Source: Hemileia vastatrix (taxonomy: Eukaryota > Basidiomycota > Pucciniomycetes > Pucciniales > Zaghouaniaceae). From it: 64,000 nucleotides of DNA. The notes under the pieces were generated by a model. That model searched no databases and was not told the DNA's origin. It worked only from the letters and a program-made list of their open reading frames with translations. Shown here in pieces: positions 13,691 through 27,141 of the stretch. The position numbers and the translations under genes are program-made. Where the stretch lies: the NCBI GenBank assembly GCA_030280995.1, contig JASXTE010000001.1, positions 20,324,106-20,388,105 of the forward strand. The letters run 5' to 3'. The stretch's first letter is position 1. Each line of letters opens with the position of its first letter.

Positions 13691-13994
13691 TTTTAAAACA
13701 TATGACTTGGTGAAAAATAAATCATAGAATTTAAAAATCTGAAATTCACCATTGCAAGAGTAAATTGGGGCATTAGAGAAAGATAAATAAATTATTTTAT
13801 GTTTCTTATTCATTAGTCCCTAGAATAGTGAATTAAAATATTATTTCATTAATAATATAATATCTGGGCCAAAAAATGAAGATGCCTCATGGTGGGAGTG
13901 AGTAATTTTATATCCTACAACATGAGTCTCTAATTTGGGAAGATAAGGTTAAAATTGAAATGCTTTTAGGGACCACCTAACTTTAAAATGTTTC

Positions 13995-15668
13995 TGTCAG
14001 CCAGGCTGTACCAGGAGTCCAGTAAAGTTTATGTTAATTTATTGGACCTGAAAAAAGCAAATTACATATGTATATTTGGGGGTATCAATAATCCGGGATC
14101 CACAATTAGGGATCAGGAATTTTTTTCCCAGGATCAGAAATTAATAATTTCAGAAGATTCTTATTCACTAGCCCCAGGGCTAGTGGATAAAGAATCCATG
14201 ATAATGCATCATCCCGCCTCTTATACCCCAATCTCCATTCCTAATTCCTGATCCTAAACTCATCAAATCCATGAGGCATATCCAGAGAGTAGTCCAAGAT
14301 GTGGTTATGGCAGAAAGTTGTTCAACATGTGGTTATGGCAGAAAGTTTTCCAAGATGTGGTTACAAAAAATTGAGTAGAAAAATGTCGGATAAGTGGTAA
14401 ACATTGACACATAAAGTGTCTAAAAACCCAATTATTAGCAAAAATAATTGCAGAAGATAATTGTGGTATCAGGATTTTTATCTGCAATTAATTTAATTGT
14501 GGATCCTTGAACATTGATTCCCCCTATTATGTATATAATCTCATATTATATTGAGTAATAAAATTATATAATAAACCTATGATAATATAATTAAAATAAG
14601 GGCTATATAAATTTTATTAATATTAAAATTGTAAATAAAATTAAGTAAGAATATAATACATTATATTTTATCAAAATTAGTCTTTTTTATGTATTTAATA
14701 GTTATAATTTAAATATTAATAAATTACATATTTATATTTTAATTATAAGTAACAAAATTATATTATAATTTTATTAATTAGTTAATTAATTATGTATAGT
14801 AATTAACACAACTCTTATATTATTATACATAAATATTGGGCTCTTTTTATAGCTCATAATTGTTTCATCAAAGTATTAAACAAGTTAAAACACTTTATTA
14901 AATTCATATTAATGTTTTAATTTAAAAATTAGTTATTTTTTTAAAAGAAATATTTACTTGAGGAAAAATAATAATTATACTAATAAAAAAGATAAAAATA
15001 ATTACTTTTTCATTTTCTATACTAAATTAATTATTATTTAAATAATTATAAAACATGTTTTAAATTTAATTAATTAATTTTATTTTGTCTCACATTTTTT
15101 TTATTTCTCTCTAATTTGATTGTAACTTTTGAGTTTAAAATGGTGAATTTTAGGCTCCTACAAAGATATTTTAGTTGCTTGTATCACCCTTACTCTTGCA
15201 TTTGCTTATTTTTAGTTTTATTTATGGTTTACTTTATTATTACAGTTTTATATACACTATTAGGCGCTTCAGAGGGCCCCTTGACTATATAAATGCCTTG
15301 GGTAACCCCCTGTAGCATCATCACCAATATTACTCTTATTATCACCTTATTTTTATTTTATTTTATAAAATAAAAAATTATTATATTTACTTTTTAACTA
15401 CTAGTATGTCACTGGCCTCTATTAGAACTAAAAATTAAAATATATTTAAAATTTACTTTAAGAGTTCGTTAATATCAGTTATTTTTTTGTTTAGGCAGAG
15501 AGAATAAAAATATTCTTACACATTAATAACAATTCCCTTTAAGTTATTAATATTTTATTCTAGCCCTCTCATTTTTACCATTTTTCCTTCTCTCCTTTTC
15601 TCTTTCCATTCTTCCCTCTTCTCTTCTTCTTTTTCTCTTTCAAATTCTTCTAGAAGCACTTGCTGATA
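13995..15668 (+). repeat. 5' LTR of element C, split by a MITE
   Basis: Starts TGTCAGCCAGGC and ends at the decayed TGCTGATA (15668), followed two bases later by TGAGGACCTTTC, the position of the primer-binding site. Without the MITE and its duplication it is about 1222 bp, the usual type I length. It matches the surviving part of the C 3' LTR (47688-47941) on both sides of the MITE. Confidence 0.75.
14077..14525. mobile_element. 449-bp MITE in the element C LTR
   Basis: Flanked by a 3-bp duplication ATT (14074-14076 and 14526-14528). The ends are about 31-bp imperfect inverted repeats: GGGGGTATCAATAATCC at the left, and on the minus strand GGGGGAATCAATGTTCAA at the right, both running into GGATCCACAATTA. 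The 3' LTR of C lacks it, which proves insertion. It codes for nothing; the 87-codon frame at 13988-14251 crosses the LTR-MITE junction and is chance. Its G-rich end resembles those of the two Harbinger-like elements in this window. Confidence 0.75.
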
Positions 15669-15892
15669 CTTGAGGACCTTTCTGAACAACAACAAAAACT
15701 TTTTTTGACAATTGGAAAAATGAATTGACACACAGACCACCCACATATGAGAATTTAATTTTTTCCACAACCATGAATCAAACCAAGGTTTATATTTTTA
15801 GATAATATATATTTCAGTGTTATTTTTTAATAACTATAGTAAGTCAACCATTAAACCTAAAAATACTTATATTTAATTTTTATTTCAATAAC
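15669..15892 (+). other. Leader of element C, first part
   Basis: Begins with a decayed primer-binding site and matches the leader of element D (for example the CTATAGTAAGT block near 15836). It stops at ATAAC, the target duplication of element D, and resumes at 25252. Confidence 0.7.
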
Positions 15893-17132
15893 TGTCAGCC
15901 AGGCTATTCCAGGAGTCCAGTAAATGATATGTTAACTTATAGGACCTGAAAGAGGGCGTATGAATTATATTTAATGTATATAAATTAATATTTTATTGCA
16001 TAATAAAATTATATAAATATCTTATTACATATAAGTGTTATATTGATTTTATTGTTTATATAAATTTTATACATTTAAATTAAACATAACATATTTTATA
16101 TTCTACAAATAATGGCACATTTTTATGTATTTAATAATTATAAATTAATATTTAATTAATTGAAAATATATATTATAATTATAAGTGTAAAATTGACTTA
16201 TAATATAATTAAATTAATTATTTAAATTTATATATTAAATTAAATCTTTCATATAGTATTAACCAATAAGTAATGACGCTTCTTTTGGCCCTTAATTGTG
16301 TCAGGAAGAAAATTAAATAAATTATAATACTTATTTTATAAAATAGTATTATAATTTCTCAAATTAATTTAATTAATTGTTTCAGTTAAGTAGTATTTAA
16401 CTACATAAGTGAAAACAATTAAATTATATAAACTTATGCTGAATTAAATTGATTGCATACCTTGTTGCGTCAAAACATGTCAATGGTTTCACTTAGAAAT
16501 ACTGAAAACAGATTTTATTACTTGTTTTGATTTGTTTTTCCCATAGTTATTAGATCACATGGTTGTTTAGTTACTTATTAATCTATAGAAACTAATTTGG
16601 GGAATTTGGGATGGGAATTTTACAGTCTTAATTGGGATACTTGTTATTTTTTGTATATTTTTCTCTTAGTTACTATGTTACAAATGTCTACTCTTATCTT
16701 TTTGTTTTACTTCATTACTCTTTTGTATATAGTCATTTGTAGCGCTTCAGGGGACCATTGCCCATAAAAGGGCCTTGGATAATCCCCTGTGGAGGCATCA
16801 CTTACTATACACTCAACAATTTAACATATTTTATTATAACCGTTTGATTATTATTTTTATTAGTATTACAAATCTAATTTAAATTTTATATAACAAATTA
16901 AAGGTTGCAATAAGTCTGATAGTAATTACAGTGCTTGCCGCGCAGAACCCTTACTTGAAATAATAATATTATTAATAAAACCTCATCTTTTGTCACCTCT
17001 CAAGATACTCGTCTTTGGTTTTCTTTTAAATAAATTTAATAATATTTTACATCTTGTTTTCTTTTTATCTTCTCCTTGTCCTCCTCCTTTTCTCCCTTTT
17101 TCCTCTTCCCTCTTCTAGACGACTGACCGACA
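15893..17132 (+). repeat. 5' LTR of element D
   Basis: 1240 bp, TGTCAGCCAGGC...GACCGACA. Core promoter CATAAAAGGGCC near 16762-16775, downstream of the GCGCTTCAGGGGACC block common to type I. The primer-binding site follows after two bases (17135, TGGAGGCCTTTC). Confidence 0.88.
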
Positions 17133-17813
17133 ACTGGAGGCCTTTCTAAACGACGACGATGATACCGATTCTTGCGACGAACGACAAACGCACGGACCAC
17201 CCAGCAAAAATAAAACTTTTTCCGCGACCGTGTTTCGAACTTGGGTTCGATCGATTAGGTTTATATTAATTTAATTCATCTATCATTTTGAAGTGATTTT
17301 TTGATCACTATAGTAAGTTAACCTTTGCACCTCTCACTCATATTACAATAATTTTACTGAAATAACAGTGATTGTGGCTTAATTGCTGATTTACTGAGTG
17401 TAAGTGTCAAATTATTAAAAAAAAATTTCCTAGTTGACAATTATAGAGTGTTAAATCCTCTTAGTCCTAGAAGAATTAACATTATTATTAATCCAAATTG
17501 AATTATTAAATTAATTTTTTTTATTATTCATTACTGTTAATTTTGGTTGACTTAAAAGTACTTTGTGCTTGGTCCCAAATATATTGCCATATTTAATATT
17601 GGTAATTAATTGGTTGAATTAACTTGATTGTTTATTCCCAATTTAACCTTGCACTCCATTTTATTAATTAATTTTTTACAATTATTACCTTATATTAAAA
17701 AAAAATTTTTTATATAATTTAATTAAATAAAATTTTATTTTTTTATTTTTGGAGCAATCATTAACTAACTTTTATTAATTTTTTTTAAGAAGTTAATTAA
17801 TCTTCCCACTATT
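17133..17813 (+). other. Leader of element D with primer-binding site
   Basis: Begins AC then TGGAGGCCTTTCTAAACG, in the place of a tRNA primer-binding site; the same TGGAGGCCTT follows the LTR of type II element B. Next come a GC-richer stretch with a T-arm-like GTTTCGAAC and GGGTTCGATC (about 17229-17254), then low-complexity A+T to the ORF1 ATG. A CTAGTTGAC...AGTCCTAG unit near 17430-17470 resembles the repeated motif of the type II leaders. The priming tRNA was not identified. Confidence 0.6.
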
Positions 17814-18495
17814 ATGTCCAACAATTTGGCTGAAAAAATGGATAACATGCAAGTGGATGAAATCGAAATTGAATATGATGCTGATACTGTGAGTTCTTCT
17901 AAAGTTGACCATAAAAAATCTTATTCTAACACAAAAAATACAAATACTTCAGGATGTGGAACTGACAGGAGAAGTAAACAAATCAAACCCCCTTCCCCCA
18001 GCACCACAGAAGAAAGTAAAGCCTCTAGTACCTCAAGAAGGTCTTCCAAAAGGATTCAAAATAAAAAAGCTTCCTCTGCCACAACAAACAAGCAACCTGT
18101 CCAGTCATATAAAAGAGCTGAAGACAGAAAACATGAGGTACAAAGCAAAAGTAGACACCTTGTGGGATCAGGTTCAAGAACTCAGGAACCAAAATCAGGC
18201 CCAGGCCCCTCCTCAGTTGCCTCCCAATCAGCCTCAGTTTCAGGCTCAACCTTCACAGCCACCCAGCTCAACCATCCAAAATCCAAATACTATGGAAGTA
18301 GAGCAATGGAAATGGGATTATCTAATGAGTCACTACCAGAAGAATGTGCAACACCCTCCTCATCATCAGCCTGGCCCATCCAGAACACCCAATTTCCATC
18401 CACCTCCTCATCCCTACCAACAAAGCAGGAGAAAGAAGGCCCAAGCACAATCCCAAACTCAGTCTCAGGGGAAGTTTCCTCCTCTTCCATGGTAA
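17814..18495 (+). CDS. Element D ORF1 (spliced, coiled-coil/proline-rich)
   Basis: Exon 1 17814-17888 (25 codons, MSNNLAEK...). A 64-nt intron 17889-17952 (GTGAGT...TTCAG). Exon 2 from 17953 to TAA 18495. After splicing the frame reads DVELTG, then the conserved LPKGFKIKKLPLPQQ, a heptad-like helix (SSHIKELKTEN...) and a long Gln/Pro-rich tail ending FPPLPW. The same frame is conserved in type II element B (WKWD / WQWD and PPHPYQ words), while the unspliced frame through exon 2 is only Ser/Thr-rich. No stop interrupts it. The role is not known; a nucleoprotein or structural role is my inference. The last codons overlap the ATG of ORF2. Confidence 0.7.
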
Positions 18496-21400
18496 GTAAT
18501 TTGTTTGATAGTCACTTGGGTATGTTTTCTAATAAAACTTCTTCTGCAGGTAATATTATTGAACATGGTGAAAGAACAGTTAAACCTGTTAAAAGACAGC
18601 TTCCTGTAACTAGTAGCCCTATTGATGTAATTAGCAAATTGTCATTTGATGAACCTTTACATTTAACTTCTACTTCTTTAATTAATTCTTCTCTTTCAAT
18701 TAAAAATGATTCTGTTCCCCCTGAAATCTATACCTTAATTGAAAGAACTTCTGAGGAAATATTGAAAGATACCCTTGATTTTAATGTTGTGAAAGACAAA
18801 CATTTGAGAGATGTGTTAATCCATGAAAATGATAGATTAAATAATTTACACTTGCAATGTAAAGTGAGTTCTTCTGTACAAGATACAGCTTATTTAAAAA
18901 TCAAATAAACCTTGAATATTGTTCTTAGTCAACAAAAACAAATAAGAAGTGACCATAGAGCTATCTCAGATAGAAATATCAATCTACATAAGAGCTTGAG
19001 TGTATTGAAACCCCTTATTGAAGAAAATTATTCATTAAAAAATGAAATAAAATCTCTGCAAAATGAGTTTAAAAAGCTAAAAAATGATTTCCATGCACTA
19101 AGTACCAAACACACAGTTTCTGAGGACAGAAATGTTCTATCTCTTGCAAAAGTAAATGACCAGATGTCTGAAATTCCAAGAATAAGGAACTATGTGTCTG
19201 ACCTGCAGGAAAAATTCTCAACCTTAACCATCAATAATGAATTGAATGAGAATGCTGTCAATAAGCTGCATAAAAATAAAGGAAGAAAACCTGAGCAAAG
19301 TTCATCCTTTCTTCCTCATATTTCAAACATTAAACAAACTGACAATGAGTCTGTAAAATCTTTTGCTACTAGCAAAAAATCTTGTGATGGTCATGCACCA
19401 GCTGTTTCTGTAAATAATGAAATTTCTGAACACCTGGCCAAACTTCAGGAATTATTAATAATGAATAATTCAAACCAAAATGTGGACCATCCCAGTAGTC
19501 AGAAAAGTTGGCCTAAGTTAGACCAATATCCTACCTTTGATGGTGATTCTTCCTCTGATTGGCAATACTTTATCCAAAGAATTGATAATTTAAAGAGATC
19601 TTATAAACTACCTGATGAGGAAATTGTTTCTAAGCTAATTTCTTTATTTTCCATGTAGCCTTGATGTGGTATGAATCTGTTCTTTTAGATAACAATCATT
19701 ATACATGGAATGATTGGAAATCCTTGATTGAGAATCAGTTTGGTGGTTCAAAATTCAGGTTAGCTCAGCAAAGACTGTATGAGAATACTTGATATGTACC
19801 CTCCTCTGTTGAAAAGCCCATTGTTTTTCTTATGAAACTGACAAAAATCCTAAGAGCAATTGATCCAAAGATGGATTATGATATTTGGAGAGATAAAATC
19901 TTGTATAAATTACCAAATTCTCTTAGAGATTTAATTGTAGCTAGAACTGAGCATGTAAGGGAAAATTCTTCTTTCATTAATATCTGTAATGAGGTACTAC
20001 TCAACCATAGATATGAACCAAAGAATTACCTTGGTAAATCTTATCATGATCAGAATAAACCTTCTACAAAGCTCCCAGAAAAATCTGGTAAACCCTCTGC
20101 CCCAGTTGCACCTAAAAAATATGCAACAAGTACTTGTTATAAATGGAACAAACTGTGGCAGAAGGGTCATGTTTGTGACAAGAAAATTCATCTTGTTGAA
20201 AAAAATGAAGACACTGATGAAGTTGAACTTGATTTCAATAATTCTTCCAGTGACTGTGAAAGTAATATCTCCTATGACAATGATTCTGTTAAAGATGTTT
20301 TAATGTTGGAAAAAGATGTCCATTATTTAAATAATATATCTGAAGAATGTGTATTGGATTTATCTTCAGTAGAAAATGCTGAGATAATTAAAGGTATTAC
20401 TAACAATTCTATACCTATATACCCTTTGAAGGCACCTTTTATCATTAATGGTAAAAATGTTGATGTAGTTCTTGATTCTGGTGCTGGAGGAAGTGTAGTG
20501 TCTGAAAAAGCTTTAGATTCAGTGGATAATGAATATTTGAGTAAATTATTACCTATAACTTCTGAAAAATGGAGAGGGTATGGTTCTACCTTAATTCCTA
20601 TTGGCAAATACAAAACCTCTGTATTCTTCAAATATAATGGTGGTTTTTTCAGAGCTATTTGTGAGTTTTTTGTCATGAAAAATGATAATTTAAGCAATTG
20701 GTTTATTATGGGAAATGATATTTTAACCATGTTTGGTGTGAAACTGGACCCAGCAAATAATTGCTTTACCTAGGAATGAATGGCAAAAGGAAATTCAAAA
20801 TTTCCTCTCCTAGAACTTCTGGGCATCTGTTGAAATCTTGTAACTCACTAATCCAGTGTAAAGGCAGAACAACAACAGAAATGGATGATTTATTAAATGA
20901 AATAAATACTGCTTCTTTTGGTGATCAGTTGACTAGTGAACAAAAGGATTCTATTATTGCCTCTATCACCTCTTTCCCTATGGATTTTGCTCATGGTTCT
21001 CATGTCTTGGGAATTGTTCAGGAAGAAATGAAAATTACCTTATCCTGTAATTTGAGTGATATTCCTCCTACTCTTAAGAAAAAACCATATCCTGCTTCTC
21101 CATCAAAAAGAAAAGATATTGAAGATAATATTGCAACATTATTAAAAATAAATATCATTGAAAAAGTAGATGTCACTCCCAAATATTGTGTCATCTCCCC
21201 AGTCTTGATTTCTTATGAAAAAGATAAGGCTATGTTATGTGGAGATTACAGAGCTTTGGACACTTATACTGTTGATGATATCTATCCTTTAAACAGAATT
21301 AATTCAATACATGCTACCTTGCAAGGTGCAAAATTTAATAGTTGTCTGGATGGTAATAAAGGTTATCATCAAGTTCCAGTTGAGAAAAATTCTCAAAATT

Positions 21401-23976
21401 TTTTGCTTATTGCTACTCATATGGGAATATATAAGTATGTTATGATGCCATTTGGCCCTAAAAATGCTCCTTCAGTTTTCCAGAAAGTCATGGATAACAC
21501 TTTCCATCATGAAATTATTGTAGGATGGCTCATGGTTTATATTGATGACATTATTGTTTTCTCTAAAACCTTTGATGAACATATGATTCACTTGAATAGA
21601 GTTTTCCAAAAAATGGATGAAATCAATATGACCTTATCTTTAAAAAAATGTAAATTTGGTTTTCAATCCTTGAAAGTCCTTGGCCATGTTGTGTCAGGCT
21701 TACAAATTTGTGTAGACCAAAACAAAGTTGCTACCATCCAAAATGTGAATGCACCAACTTCTGTAAGAGAGATCTAAAGTTTTTTGGGGATGTGTTGCTA
21801 TTATAGACAATATATTAAAAATTATCAGGTCATAGCCTTGCCTCTTACAAAACTGACCAGAAAAGATGTTGCCTTTCTCTGGAATAATGACTGTCAAAAA
21901 GCTTTCAATACATTAAAAGTTGCTTAATGACAGCCCCTATATTGGCTCTTCCAGATTTTAACAAGCCATTTGTACTTTATACAGATGCTAGCTTTATTGG
22001 TCTGGTTGCTGCCCTTCACCAAAAGCAAATTATTAATGATAAATCCTCAGAGGTTGTAATTTGTTATATTTCAAGAACCTTAAGAAATAGTGAATTTAAA
22101 TATGTTGCCACTCAATTGGAGTGCTTAGCAGTTGTTTGGGCTCTTGAGAAGCTTCATTACTATCTAGATGACCAAAAATTTGAGTTGGTAACTGACTGTA
22201 GTGCTGTGAAATCCCTCTTCAACCTGAAGACACCTAACAGACATATGTTCTGGTGGCAACTTGCTGTTCAAGAATACAGATGCCGGATGACAATTATCCA
22301 TAGGGCTGGTAATGTTCACTCCAATGTTGATATGCTCTCCAGATTGCCTCTGCCAAATAATGACTCAAGTCCTGCTTATGTACCTGAAGATGATACTGTT
22401 CATATCCATGGTATATTTGTAGTAGATATGGAAGAAGAGTTATTGCAATTAATACTGGATTCATATGAGAAGGATTCTGATTTAAATAAATTGGTTACTA
22501 TCTTAAATGATCCTAAGAATACTTCAATTCAAGCATTAATAAAAACTCTTCCTTCAAAGTATCAAAATGCTTTGAGTAAAGGAAAGTTTTCTATTGAAGA
22601 TGGTTATATATATTATAGAAGAAAGCTTACTAATGTAATTGTAATTCCTCCTTCTATGAAAGAAACTATCCTCAAACTTTGTCATGATGAAATATTAGCT
22701 GGTCATTTTGATCTTGAAAAAACATTAATTAGAATCAAAAACACTGCATGGTGGGCTAATATGTCTGAAGACACAAAATTATATGTTGAATCTTGTGATT
22801 CCTTCCAAAAATCTAAAAGGTTGACAAGTAAGAGAGCAGGGTTATTACAACATATTGAAGCACGTAATGCTCCCTGGCAAATCATTTATATGGATTTTGT
22901 CACTAGTCTTCTTGTTGCAGGTAAAGACAGCTTTAACTCTTGTTGGGTAATAGTAGAGAGATTTACAAAAATGTGCAAATTTATTCCAACCCACAAAGAT
23001 GTATCCACCAAAGAATTAGCTTTCTTATGGTGGTCTTACATGTTTAATATTTTTGAATTTCCAAAAGCCATTATCTCTGATAGAGATCCAAAATTTTCTT
23101 CTGAGTTTTGGACCTCTTTAATGGATATTTGTGGCTGTGAGTTAAAGTTATCTACAGCTCATCATCCTCAGACGGATGGTCTAGCTGAAAGAATGATTCA
23201 AACTCTGGAAGATATGATTAGAAGGTATTGTGCCTTTGGTTTAGAATATAAAGACAATGACAGATTTACTCATGATTGGGTCACTCTATTGCCTGGTCTT
23301 GAATTTGCATATAATAGCACTGTTCATTCTGTCACTGAGAAAAAGCCTTTTGAGCTTTGGTTAGGTTATGTCCCACATACTCCTGCTCAGATTCTCAATA
23401 ATAAATTACCTAAGTTGGAACTACACCCTGGTGTAAAATCTTTCATGAAAATGCAACAGCTATGCAGAAAACATGCTCAGAGCTGTATTGATAAAGCATT
23501 TGAATATGAAAAGAAAAGATGATATAAATCCCATAAAGAATACGCATTTAACAAGGGTGATTAAGTGTTGATCTCTACTGTCCATTTCAATTTACAAGGT
23601 AACCACAAATTAAAAGATCCTTTTGTAGGCCCATTTGTTGTTAAAAGAATGGTTGGTGATAATGCAGTAGAAGTTGTATTGTATTCTCCATATGATAGGA
23701 AACCTCCTGTTTTTCCAATTTCTTTGCTTAAACCTTATTCATCCAACAGTGACTTTTTCCCAAAAGAAGGGAAGACCTAAGAAAAACCCTCAGGAAGTCA
23801 CAGAAACAGCAGAAATTGATAAAATTCTCAATGATAGAATTATCACTTCTGAAAGAGGTATTGAATATCGATTGAGATATAAGAACAAATCATCTGAACA
23901 TGATGCATGGATACCTGGCAAGGAAATTTTAAATCTGCCTACTCTTTTGAAAAAATACAAAAAGAAAAAATCTTAG
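18489..23976 (+). pseudogene. Element D gag-pol (ORF2), broken
   Basis: Starts at the ATG in CCATGGTAA (18489) and is collinear with ORF2 of element A to the chromodomain end at 23976. Breaks seen against A: stop at 18906, one-base loss near 19650, stop near 19791, one-base loss near 20770, stop at 21775, one-base loss near 21917, stops near 23520 and 23563, and a one-base loss near 23757. The knuckle is changed (CYKWNK where A has CYKCNK). The protease DSGAGG (near 20475), YIDD (near 21540) and SDRDPKF (near 23075) remain readable. Confidence 0.88.
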
Positions 23977-24008
23977 CATTTTTTTATTTTTTTTTTAGAG
24001 TGAGGGAG

Positions 24009-25246
24009 TGTCAGCCAGGCTATTCCAGGAGTCCAGTAAATGTTATGTTAACTTAAAGGACCTGAAAGAGGGCGTATGAATTATATTTAATGTATATAAA
24101 TTAATATTTTATTGCATAATAAAATTATATAAATATCTTATTACATATAAGTGTTATATTGATTTTATTTTTTATATAAATTTTATACATTTAAATTAAA
24201 CATAACATATTTTATATTCTACAAATAATGGCACATTTTTATGTATTCAATAATTATAAATTAATATTTAATTAATTGAAAATATATATTATAATTATAA
24301 GTGTAAAATTGACTTATAATATAATTAAATTAATTATTTACATTTATATATTAAATTACATCTTTCATATAGTATTAAACAATAAGTAATGACGCTTCTT
24401 TTGGCCCTTAATTGTGTCAGGAAGAAAATTAAATAAATTATAATACTTATTTTATAAAATAGTATTATAATTTCTCAAATTAATTTAATTAATTGTTTCA
24501 GTTAACTAGTATTTAACTACATAAGTGAAAACAATTAAATTATATAAACTCATGCTGAATTAAATTGATTGCATACCTTGTTGCGTCAAAACATGTCAAT
24601 GGTTTCACTTAGAAATACTGAAAACAGATTGTATTACTTGTTTTGATTTGTTTTTCCCATAGTTATTAGATCACATGGTTGTTTAGTTACTTATTAATCT
24701 ATAGAAACTAATTTGGGGAATTTGGGATGGGAATTTTACAGTCTTAATTGGGATACTTGTTATTTTTTGTATATTTTTCTCTTAGTTACTATGTTAAAAA
24801 TGTCTACTCTTATCTTTTTGTTTTACTTCATTACTCTTTTGTATATAGTCATTTGTAGCGCTTCAGGGGACCATTGCCCATAAAAGGGCCTTGGATAATC
24901 CCCTGTGGAGGCATCACTTACTATACACTCAACAATTTAACATATTTTATTATAACCGCTTGATTATTATTTTTACTAGTATTACAAATCTAATTTAAAT
25001 TTTATATAACAAATTAAAGGTTGCAATAAGTCTGATAGTAATTACAGTGCTTGTCGCGCAGAACCCTTACTTGAAATAATAATATTATTAATAAAACCTC
25101 ATCTTTTGTCACCTCTCAAGATACTCGTCGTTGGTTTCTTTTAAATAAATTAAATAATATTTTACATCTTGTTTTCTTTTTATCTTCTCCTTGTCCTCCT
25201 CCTTTTCTCCCTTTTCCTCTTCCCTCTTCTAGACGACTGACCGACA
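24009..25246 (+). repeat. 3' LTR of element D
   Basis: 1238 bp, directly after the purine tract AGAGTGAGGGAG. About 18 substitutions or small indels against the 5' copy by eye. It ends GACCGACA and is followed by ATAAC, the target duplication. Confidence 0.88.
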
Positions 25247-25251
25247 ATAAC

Positions 25252-25758
25252 AGTGCCTTAGCTATTTTTCTGAGTCACTGAGTGTAAGTGATCAATTTTT
25301 TATTAATTTTTTTTTCTAGTTAAAAATAATAGAGTTTAAATCATAGTCCTAGAAGATAATTATTTTTAATTAATTATTAAATTCATTATCATTAAGATTT
25401 AATATTATTGGTTGACAATAATAACACTTTAAGTTTAGTACCAATTATAGCCAATAATTTTTGGCATTATTATTATGTTTTAATTTATTGCTCTTTTATT
25501 GAGTCTTAGTTTAAGATTGTTGTTTAATTTTTTATCAAATAAATAAAAATCACATGTATAAATTAAATATAATTCTTTTTTTGTTTTGATTAATGTTTTT
25601 TATAAAATAAATCATAATCATAATGAATTTCAATAATTATTATTTTCACTTGTTTTTTTTGAAATAAATCAATAATCAATAAATTTTTTTTTACTTTTAA
25701 AAATATCAATTTAAAAAATCATTGCTAATATACCTTGATTTTTTTATTCATAGATATT
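25252..25758 (+). other. Leader of element C, second part
   Basis: Resumes the C leader after element D with CAGTGCCTTAGC, matching the D leader near 17368. It is low-complexity A+T with no gene, and ends at the ORF1 ATG (25759). Confidence 0.65.
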
Positions 25759-26312
25759 ATGTCTATTAATTTAAATGAGTGCATGTATAACCTTAATGTT
25801 GATAAAATTGAAGAACATTTTGAATTTAAATCTGTATGTTCTTCTAAATTAACTTACAAAAAGTCTTCTGCTGACAAGAAACATTCAAATTATTCAGGAC
25901 ATAGAAATGTCAGGATTAGTGGCCAAACCACTTCCCCCAACTTCTCAGATAGAAGCCAAACCTCTAATACCTCTTCTAAAAGGCATAAAAATAAAAAAGA
26001 TACCTCTAAATCAACAGGCCGAAAATCTTTTCAGCCACATCAAGGAGCTGAAGTTAGACAACATGAGGTACAAAGCAAGAGTAGAGACACTCTGGGATAA
26101 AATCCAGGGACTTTTAAAACACAAACATGTTTAGCCCCCTCCTTTGTCAACCACCCCAACTCAGCCCCAACCCAATCAGTTCCCCAGCTCCTTCCAGAAA
26201 AATTCAAAAACTATGGAAGTGGAACAATGGAAGTGAGAAAATCTCATGAGCCATTACCACTAGAATTTACAGCCTCAGCCAGATCATCCTCCTAGCCAAT
26301 CCAGAACACAGT
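25759..26312 (+). pseudogene. Element C ORF1, 5' part (spliced)
   Basis: Exon 1 25759-25833 (25 codons, MSINLNECM...), donor GTATGT at 25834 and acceptor TTCAG ending at 25897: a 64-nt intron exactly as in A and D. Exon 2 reads DIEMSG, then IKIKKIPLNQQ and a helix NLFSHIKELK, and stops at 26134. The rest (a WKW-like word, proline-rich) continues with damage to 26312, where element B is inserted. The gene resumes at 36149 and ends FPW-stop at 36232. Probably dead. Confidence 0.65.
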
Positions 26313-26317
26313 CTTAC

Positions 26318-27108
26318 TGTCAAGGTCTACTTTTGGGACTAGAAGATTGGTTTGAGGTTTTTAGGAGGGTTTTAAGGGTTTAATGGTCTCTCAACAAAAG
26401 GGTACGTAATTTTAAATCAATATGATTGTTTTACTCAAATATAAGAGGTAGTTTTAGAATATTAGTATAAATTATAGATTAGAATTACGCTGTTGTAAAT
26501 ACTAAAGTTATAAAATATAGAAATAAGTGTTTGTATTGTAATTGTAATAATAAAGTAAGTGATGAATGAATGTTCTGAAAAGCACAAAGTAAGAGGCCTT
26601 TTATAGGCAAAACATGAGGGAATAAAATGTACAGTATTTACACCATATACTGTAAGAATGTGAGAAAGGAATGACTAAAAGGAGTACATATATGACATAA
26701 GAAATAAATAAACTGGTACATCAACAAGGGCATCAAATTTATTAGCAATAAATTTTGAGTTCCTTGGACTGTCCCAATTAATTACACAATAATTAATTAA
26801 TTATATTACTTTCACAGGATTCCAGATCTCTCACTGAGGTGATATAATTGTTTTAAAGTTTTTTTATTATAATTTTATTATTAAATTTAATTCCCATTGA
26901 CTTATACTATTGAGCACGGTGTTAGGGAGTAAAATTGTAGGGGACATTTTATTTACACTAATTAATTATACTACTTATTGTACTTAACTATTTAATTGTA
27001 AGTAATACTTAAGTAGATAATTAATTATTAGTAAGAAGAAGGGGCGTGGCTTCAACTCAGTAAAATAATCATTTATTTTACCAGTTAAGTCTAGTAGCCT
27101 GGCTGACA
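26318..27108 (-). repeat. 3' LTR of element B (type II)
   Basis: 791 bp; on the minus strand it starts TGTCAGCCAGGCTACTAGAC and ends GTAGACCTTGACA. It is preceded in element orientation by the purine tract AGAGTGAGGGAG. The TATA-like TATAAAAGG lies near 26590-26600 (minus strand). Confidence 0.88.
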
Positions 27109-27141
27109 CTCCCTCACTCTAAAAAAACAATAAAAAAAATG

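Larger units (their letters stand above)
15893..25246 (+). mobile_element. Element D: near full-length type I chromovirus
   Basis: Full structure: 5' LTR 15893-17132, primer-binding site, leader, spliced ORF1, ORF2, polypurine tract and 3' LTR 24009-25246. It is flanked by the 5-bp duplication ATAAC (15888-15892 and 25247-25251) in the leader of element C. The LTRs differ at roughly 18 positions by eye (about 1.5%), so it is older than A and younger than C. ORF2 has several stops and one-base deletions, so it is not autonomous. Confidence 0.92.

Noticed and set aside
15893..25246. Repeat-induced point mutation as the cause of the breaks in element D
   Set aside because: Stops arise from mixed changes (G to A, C to T, A to T, G to T) and from one-base losses, not mainly from C-to-T changes at one dinucleotide. 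A computed RIP index would be needed to reopen this.
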